Shown here piece after piece: positions 56,901-64,000 of a DNA stretch of 64,000 bases. Source of the DNA: Crotalaria pallida. Lineage: Eukaryota; Streptophyta; Magnoliopsida; Fabales; Fabaceae. The notes beneath the pieces are model-generated. The model ran no database searches, had not been told where the DNA came from, and saw only the letters and a list, made by a program, of their open reading frames with translations. The position numbers were made by a program, and so were the translations under genes. Position 1 is the first letter of the stretch. Each line of letters opens with the position of its first letter. The stretch lies in contig CM075655.1 of the NCBI GenBank assembly GCA_037953625.1, positions 78,209,501 to 78,273,500 of the forward strand. Direction: 5' to 3'.

Positions 56901-58749
56901 CCTTCGGTTCTGTCCTTTGAGTCCCAAGGTGGCCTCCAACTGGTGAAGCATGGCAAAATTGAAGAACATATTAGATCTCTTGATTCGGAATGCACCTGCG
57001 AATGACCTGATCACCTCAAAAATTCCATAACTAGGGGTCATCCCATACATAATACTTGACATCGCTCTTGAATTTGTCTCTTTGAGCCTTGAATGTCAAG
57101 GGTGGAAAAACAGATGCAACTAGATAATTTACAACGTCAGAAAACTAAGGAGTAAGGGGAGGGGGATGTGAAACATGCAAAGCTAAAAGCTGCTCATCCG
57201 GAACTCATCCCGGATAGGAAATGCATCCTCCTCTCTCTCTATTTTACTGAAGTGGTATGCGGTAAGGTTATCCGCACCACTCCGATCCTGAATCTCAAGA
57301 TCGAACTACTGAAGGAGTAACATCCACCTAATCAACCTAGGTTTAGAGTATGTCTTTTTCAAGAGAAACTTCAGAGCAGCATGATCATTATACACTACAA
57401 CCTTAGAACCTAGCAAATATGATCTAAACTTATCAAGTGCAAAAACAATGGCTAACAGTTCTTTTTCAGTTGTGGTGTAATTCACTTGAGCAGCATCTAA
57501 ATCCTAGAAGGATAATAGATCACATGCGACAGCTTACCAACACTTTGGGACAAAACTGCTCCCAAAGCATAATTCGAGGCATCGGTCTTGAGCTCAAATA
57601 GGAGGGTCCAGTCAGGTGTTTGATGATGAGAGTGATGGTGAGAGCTCTCTTTAGCTCATCAAATAACCTTTTGCATTGGTCTCCAAACTCAAAGGCGGCA
57701 TCCTTTTGAAGCAACTTGGATAGAGGAAGAGCAATGTTGCTAAAGTTGTGAATAAACCTACGATAGAAACATGCATGGCCAAGAAAAGAACGCACCTCTC
57801 ACATGCAAGAGGCGTAAGGCAAATGTGATATTACATGCAGCTTAGCAGGGTCAAGCTCTATGCCCTTGTGCGAAATAATGTGCCCTAGGACTATGCCTTG
57901 TTCTACCATAAGGTGACTTTTTCAAAATTTAAGACAAGGTTAGTCTCCATGCACCTATTAAGCACCTTAGACAAACTATCAAGACACGCATCAAAAGAGG
58001 AGCCATATACGCTAAAGTCATCCATGAAGACCTCTATGAAATGCTCAAGTAAATCTGCAAAAATATCATCATACATCTCTGAAAAGTGGCAGAAGCATTG
58101 CATAGACCAAAAGGCATCTTCCTATAAGCAAATGTACCAAAGAACGGGTAAATGTGGTCTTATGTTCGTCCTCTAGTGTAATACAGATTTGAAAATAACC
58201 AGAGAAACCATCTAAGAAACAATAATATGATTTACCTGCCAAACGCTCCAACATCTGATCAATGAAGGGAAGAAGAGAGTGATCCTTGCGAGTCGCCTGG
58301 TTAAGCTTCCTGTAGTCAATACAAACTCTCCAACTATTATGCACTCTAGTGGGAATCAGCTCATCCTTCTCATTTTTGACATTTGTCACCCTAGATTTCT
58401 TGGGAACTACTTGAACCGGGCTCACCCAAGTACTGTCTGAAATCGGGTAGATAATACCAGTTTACAACAACTTAGTGACCTCTTTCTTAAGCACATCAAG
58501 AATTTGGGGGTTCAATAGCCTTTGGGGTTGTCTCACTGTTTTAGCCCCATCCTCCAACAAAATGCGGTGCATGCACATGGAGGGACTAATACCAGGAATG
58601 TTTGCCAAAGTCCATCCAATAGTCGTCTTGTTTGCTCTAATCACATCCACCAGTTTCTTCTCTTCATCGACACAAAGGGAGGTAGAGATGATCGCCGAAA
58701 GTTTCTGCTCATCCTCCAAATATGCATACTTGAAATGAGGAGGGATGGG
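56901..58749 (-). pseudogene. Element C reverse transcriptase and RNase H, degenerate
   Basis: From 58749 leftwards: EDEQKLSAIISTSLCVDEEK, then a TAA stop after KKEVTKLL where element A has Gln. Next come WRVCIDYRKLN, FLDGFSGYFQI, MPFG-like and IEVFMDDFSVYG (catalytic Asp pair kept), FLGHACFYRRFI, and then RNase H fragments in changing frames. More than five stops and frame changes separate the pieces. It ends at the duplication next to the solo LTR at 56895. The order and motifs match element A. Confidence 0.85.
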
Positions 58750-61700
58750 TGTAACATCCCGAATTTTAATTCCAGAATAATTAGAATAATAATAAGATTA
58801 GAAAAATTATAATTATGCTGAAGAGGATTTAAGGTGATGGATTAGGATCCATTTGAGTGCCATGAAGGAGTTAGGAAGCATTGGCATCAGATAGGAGATT
58901 GAAAGAGGAACAAAATAATGTTAGAAACGATGTTTTCGGTGTTAGAAACACCCTATATTAGGAAATTAGAAATAAAAGATTTACAACTTTAAACACAAAT
59001 TCCACAGTATGATGTGAAGATAAGCGTCTTAGGGAGCTTGCTTCCAAATTTGAGCAAGATCCAACGGTCAACAAAGGAGATATGGCATTTTGAATGCAAA
59101 CTGTCCCAATCAAAAAGGGGCGTGCACCCAGGCGCCCTAGCCCCGCGCCCAAGCGCGCAGAGCAGCGTCAAAACCCCCCAAACAACTAGTTACGCGCCCA
59201 GGCGTCCCAGGCCTGTGGTTTGCGTGTTGGCCAAGTAGAACCCGAGTTTTAAGGGACAAATGGGTATTTTTCCACCCCTTATTCATTCCCCTTCCTTAAG
59301 AAGGAAGCCCACTCTCATTTCCATTTATTTTCTCTTTCATTCCAAGTCCCCACTATGTAAATCCGTGGAGAACCTCACTCTCCCTCTTGCAAGGAGCCCA
59401 CCCAAGCTCATGAACCCTCACTCCCTCTCATGCCCAAAAGCTCTCTAAGGGCAAATCCACTAACAAAACCCCATCACTCCCTTGTGTTGAGAATACTCCC
59501 AAGATCCATCATCAATAACCAAAACCCATGACTCCTCCATGCCATAAATCCTCTTACTACCATAAAGAACCAAAGGAAAACCCCATAGCCCTCCATTGAA
59601 TCCATACCTTGACGATGGCCATGGAGGATCCAACAACAAATAGAGAAAGAAAGGATGTGAAGAAGGAGGCTTGGAGTTCTAAGGAGCACAAGGGAAGAAG
59701 GAAAAGAAAGAAGGGATGCTTAGAGCTTTTCGAGGTTCTACTCTCTCTCCTCCAAGTAAGGAGATGGTATTACCTTTACTTAGGGAGTGGATTCCAAATA
59801 GAGTATAGGGATAACTAAGAGTAGATGGGTATGAATAATGATGAACCTTAGGGTATTGTATGTGTTTAGAAACTAAGTATGTAGAGTATGGGTGAGAAAA
59901 CCCATTATGATAATGAATGTATATGTTTATGATATTATGTGCTTGAATATATTTTATTGATTTTTATGAAATAACGAGTAATATGAAAATGTGAGTGAAC
60001 CAATAGATATGCTAGGTAAAAGCTCGAGAGGAAAAACTTGATAAGGTAATACTAGAATAATTGGGACGGTTTGGGCTATGGGAATAGTTAAAAGGGGAGT
60101 TAGAAACACCTAAGAAACGTGCCTAAAGAGTAAGTGAAAATAAATGGATCAACTGGGATAGATGGATAGTTAAGGACTTGACTAAATAGAATAGGATAGA
60201 ACCTTAGGGTAGTTGGAAACGGACACTAGGTGGATAGTATAGAATTAGGAAGTTAATTAATAACCTTCTTCTTTGGGGTCAATGAATCAATTGAGGTTAG
60301 AAAATGGATTTAAGTTAATTGGAATTAATCGAGGCTAGTTAAAGTGATTTAAGTATAAGGAAAGGTAATAGAGATGAAACATAATTGAAGATTAGTAAAA
60401 TGGTCTTAAGCATAAAGGAATTAACTGAAGTAGATTCGGTTGAATTAAGAATTGATGAAGGTTAGTGGAAAGAAATTAAGCATGAATCGAGTTCTAATTA
60501 TATAAATAGGAAGATCTAAGAGAATCTAGGGAATGGTAATAAAGAGATGGACGATGAATTAATTAGAGAGCAAGTTTGGAAACAATAAGAGTGACAGAGT
60601 GAATAACTGATGATGAAAATGAAAGAAAAGTAAGGATAGATAATCAGGAAAAGGAAAGAGAGATAAGAATTAAAAGTGAGAATATAATAAGTAAGTAATA
60701 GAATAGAAATAGGATAATCTATGAAAACGGAAAGAATAAAACATAAGGGAATAAATTAGGGACGATAGATTTCGAATGCACCAGGTATCCCCGAAAAGGG
60801 AAGACGTGCAGGGTAAGTAAAATCCGTCGCACTAGGTATCCCTTAAGAGGGAAGACTTGCAGGATAGATAGAATCGGTTAGAAAATGGTAAATGGATAAA
60901 CTGAATAATAGAATAAAGTAAACTTAAGACAGAAAGGGATGGTCTAAGTAGGATGTATGGAATCGGTTGTACTAGGTATCCCTTATAAAGGGAAGAAGTA
61001 CACCACAAATAGGATTAATGTACTAGGTATCCCTCAGAAAGGGAAGACGTACATAGCAAATAGGATCGGTTGTACCAGGTATCCCTCAAGTGGGAAGATG
61101 TACATAGCGCGAATAGAAATGTACCAGGTATCCCTTAACAGGGAAGACGTACATATCAAATGGAAATGTACCAGGTATCCCCTAAATGGGAAGACGTACA
61201 TGGCGAATAGAAATGTACCAGGTATCCCTTAAGTGGGAAGACTTACAAGGTAAATGGGTAAATGGAAGTGTACCAGGTATCCCTTAAAAAGGGAAGACGT
61301 ACATGACGAGTAGAACTGTACCAGGTATCCCTTGGAAAGGGAAGAAGTGTATAGTAAATAGGAATGTATCAGATATCCCTTTAAATGGAAAGACGTACAT
61401 GGTAGATAGTAATGGAAAATATAAGGGTTATTAGCATTGAATAAGAATTAATACTGAAGTCGAGTGATAAATGAAGTAGAATGTATGTCTATTAGTTGTG
61501 CATATTGTTTTTCTTATTGTGTGTACTTGGTTTATTTCTATGCCTCTTTAGAAACTATTTTCCTAAGTTCTGTGTAATGTTACCCTTCTTGTTGTTTTTA
61601 TACAGGTACGGAGATGGAGCTTACACTATTGCAGGCCGAGTAGGAATACCCTCCACCCCGTGGAGTGTAAATTAGTTATGAAAGGAGTATAGTAAATTAG

Positions 61701-61967
61701 GTTAAGTCAGTTTATTTTGGGTTTTAAAACGATTCACTAGTTGTAAGCCCTAAAACTTGTATTATTTTGTGAATCAGGGCATTAGTGATAAGCTGGCTGA
61801 AATAAATACATATGTTTATGTTTTAAACTGTTCTGGTCTAGACAGGTATTCAGGAAAGAATTTTTGGAAAGTCCGAAAAACAGAGGAAAGTCTGTCAAAT
61901 TTTCAAAAAAATTTAAGTAGCTAATTAACCAATGGTAATTAAGGTAATTATTTGTGAGAGTGTCTCA
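58750..61967 (+). mobile_element. Solo LTR, 3.2 kb, between protease and RT of element C
   Basis: TGTAACATCCCGAATTTT at the left, GAGAGTGTCTCA at the right (the usual TTACA end is changed), with ATGGG flanks at 58745-58749 and 61968-61972. Same plan as 12438-15333: module at 58990-59092, gene-like CT/GA-rich middle, repeat array at 60780-61400, then TACAGGTAC with a CAGGCCGAG block (about 61602-61650). The opposite orientation to the other two solo LTRs in C. Confidence 0.93.
60780..61400. repeat. About 11-copy tandem hairpin array
   Basis: Units of about 48-55 bp: GTACCAGGTATCCCTTAA, then GGGAAGACGTAC. The outer arms (T)GTAC / GTAC(A) and inner arms TCCCTT / AAGGGA are both inverted repeats, and the spacer length varies. 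The open frame at 60957-61232 is a repeat artefact. Confidence 0.88.
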
Positions 61968-61972
61968 ATGGG

Positions 61973-63271
61973 GTTCAGGTCCAATGTTGGTGTCTGTATA
62001 ATATATGGAACTAAAGGGGCAGCAGAAATAGATTACGTCACCTACACCTGAACAAGTGAATCAAACTCATGCATAACAAAAAAGGGGTTAATGTTAGCAT
62101 AATTTGAATCTATAACATATGAATCAACAGATGCAGTAGCATAATCTAAAAACTGATCAATTTCAATGCATGCAGTGCACATTTCGGAATCAGTACATGC
62201 AGACCAAGTAAATGAGTCTGTACATGATGGCAAATCATAATCATGCAAAAAGTCAAGAACATGCTCATCAAGTAAGTCAAAATGAAAAACAGAGTGGTCC
62301 TCAGAAAAATGTTTCATAGCATCAAAAATGTTGAATCGGACCACAATGTCATCAAATTCCATGGAAAGTGTACCTGCATGCAAATCTATCTTGGTTCGGA
62401 CTGTTTTCAAAAATGGTCTCCCTAAAATAATAGGAACAACATTACGGGAGGTGTCCTCTTCCATATCAAGTATATAAAAATCAGCAGGGAAGATAAGTTC
62501 ACCAACTCGAACCAGGACATCCTCTATCAAGCCTGCAGGGTGGGCAGTAGATCCATTTTCCAATTGTATCACCACACTCGTAGGTTGAAGAGGGCCAAGT
62601 GAAAGAGACTTGAAAACAGACATAGGCATAACATAAATGGATGCTCCTAAATCTAGCATAGCATTCTCAAATTTAGTATTGCCTATGATGCAAGGTACAG
62701 AGAAAGTTCCAGGATCTTTACACTTTTCAGGGATATGAGGAAAGGGTTTACCAATTAAAGCGGAGACATTTCTACCCATGCTAATTCTCTCATTGCCCTT
62801 GAGCTTCCTTTTGTGTGTGCATAGTTCCTTCAAAAACTTTGCGCACCTCGGAATCTGCTTGACTGCATCAAGAAGGGGTATGTTGACTTCCACCTTCCTA
62901 AATGTGTCAAGTATCTCTTTGTCAATCTCTTCCATTTTCTTGCTTTTAGTCACCCCCCTTGGTGGGAAAAGCAGAGGAATGGGGGGTGGTTGTTGAACGG
63001 CAGCAGGTGTTGTGCTTGAGGAAGGTTGAGCTTGGTGAGTATTTCTAATGCTAGTGTGTTCACCTTCCTCCACAACTTGGTTCTTCTTATTGGAGGCAGC
63101 TAGATCATCAAGGTTGGGCTCTACTGTAGGAGTGGAAACTTGCTTGCCTGATCTCAAGTTGACAGCACTCACATTTTTTGGATTGACCATTGTTTGAGAA
63201 GGCAACTTATCAGAATTCTGAGATTGCAAGTTGTTGATGGCAGTTGCCATTTGTCCTATCTGATTTGTCAA
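61973..63271 (-). pseudogene. Element C gag-pol linker and protease
   Basis: An open frame of 409 codons from 63271 to 62042 in the frame of gag-pol: LRSGKQVSTPT, KVEVNIPLLDAVKQIPRCAK, GRNVSALIGKP, the protease site MLDLGASIYVMP and ILGRPFLKT. It stops at 62042 in LVQV, where element A continues (VQVQAAES). The remaining linker up to 61973 joins the solo LTR duplication. Good similarity to element A 28390-29600; several indels in the Ser/Asp-rich spacer. Confidence 0.88.
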
Positions 63272-64000
63272 TGTCTGGATAGAGGTCTCTTGTATTTGAA
63301 TTGATGCTCTAGTCTCCTGTTGGAACTGCAGATTCTACATGGTCATCTGCTTCATTAACTCTTCCCATGAAGGCTGTTGTTCGGTACTAGGAGCTGGTGG
63401 TGCAGGATTAGCCACTTGTTGTTGCTGTTGCTGTCTCTGTTGCTGGATTGGAGGAGGTACATATGGTGGTCTAACATTGTTCTAAAATGGAACCTATGAA
63501 GGTTGCTGATCAGACCACCTCAAGTTGGGATGGTTCCTCCAGCCAGGGTTGTATCTATTGGAGGAGAGATCAAAATTCTGTGGCTGGTTTCTATTATTGA
63601 AGATGTTGGCGGCATAGGCTTCAGGTTGGTCACCACCAGCCATCGGTTGTTGCTGATGCAAGGAAGGGCATCCTTCTGTGTTATGTTCACTGGATGTGCA
63701 AATACCGCATACTCTGGTAGGCAAAGGCAACTTATTCTGGTTGATGGCCAATTGGTGACCAAAGTTGTAAGGGAATCAATATTTTGTTCAAGCTTCTCAA
63801 CCTTAGCCGAATTTGTACCAACATCATTCACTCCTCTGACAACAATTGCATCACTATTTCCCCTTGAATGGAATTGTTGACAATTTGAAGCCATCTTCTC
63901 ATAGAGGCATTCTCCACTTGTTGCCTGATGTCTGATATATCCTTTTGGATTGTTGTTGTTCTGCATGCAGGGAAGAATTTTTCCAAAAACGTCCTCTTTA
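63272..64000 (-). pseudogene. Element C gag, partial, with a deletion of about 180 bp
   Basis: Gag pieces in several frames: FFPAC at the window edge, then QFHSRGNSDAIVVRGVNDVG, CGICTSSEHNTEGCPSLHQQ and NPGWRNHPNLRWSDQQ. Compared with element A, the part from YWERFKRLCASCPHH to EARAKI is missing: the sequence jumps from GECLY to EKMASNC. There is also a one-base loss upstream of it and a stop after DQQPS. The gag start lies outside the window. Confidence 0.82.

Larger units (their letters stand above)
47622..64000 (-). mobile_element. Element C: Athila/Diaspora-like Ty3-gypsy, with three solo LTRs inserted; runs off the window
   Basis: Read leftwards: gag, protease, RT/RNase H, integrase, 3' UTR, polypurine tract and 3' LTR (47622-48738), with the same order and high similarity to element A. 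It is interrupted by LTRs at 49107-52471, 54624-56895 and 58750-61967. Removing each one and one copy of its 5-bp duplication restores the sequence found in A. Gag has a deletion and pol has several stops and frameshifts, so it is dead. The 5' LTR lies beyond 64000. Confidence 0.9.

Noticed and set aside
60957..61232. Open frame with repeated VLGIPYKGK-type units
   Set aside because: Translation of the GTACCAGGTATCCC tandem array; no sign of coding selection.
1..64000. tRNA, rRNA or other structured RNA genes
   Set aside because: No cloverleaf or rRNA block was seen; only primer-binding sites and isolated B-box-like words.

Overview
This window is a plant nuclear genome segment made almost entirely of nested transposable elements, with one intact-looking host gene. 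The families present (an Athila/Diaspora-like Ty3-gypsy element, Tekay/Del-type chromoviruses with 2-3.4 kb LTRs, copia gag remnants, a CACTA element, a hAT derivative and Stowaway MITEs) and the many CTCGAG, ATCGAT and related repeats suggest a legume (Fabaceae, probably a soybean or bean relative). That assignment is inference; no species marker was seen.

Layout. 1-3200: end of a chromovirus LTR with its tRNA-iMet primer site, running into a broken copia gag. 3248-6030: minus-sense long LTR lacking its 5' end. 6031-12081: start of another LTR, then a CACTA transposon with a frameshifted, truncated TNP2 transposase and a captured plasma-membrane H+-ATPase exon. 12438-17697: a solo-type LTR with hairpin repeats, then a second truncated LTR. 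17698-35251: plus-strand Athila/Diaspora-like element A. Its gag is split by minus-strand chromovirus B (18499-27304), which has both LTRs, PBS and PPT but a protease-RT deletion. 35252-40117: minus-strand copia remnants and LTRs, including a SINE-like insertion. 41763-45561: host gene on the minus strand, an eight-exon lysophospholipid acyltransferase (LPCAT/MBOAT) of 465 residues, with a Stowaway MITE in an intron and a hAT-type element just upstream. 47622-64000: minus-strand element C, of the same family as A and running off the window, interrupted by three solo LTRs (49107-52471, 54624-56895, 58750-61967), each with a perfect 5-bp target duplication.

Of all these genes, only the acyltransferase looks functional. 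A and C act as each other's unoccupied reference, so insertions and deletions in one can be read against the other. Premature stops in A and B look like C-to-T changes, as expected for methylated, silenced DNA. The most unusual signal is in the LTRs: several carry tandem arrays of short inverted repeats whose arms differ between copies yet stay complementary, and clusters of short perfect palindromes with family-specific cores.
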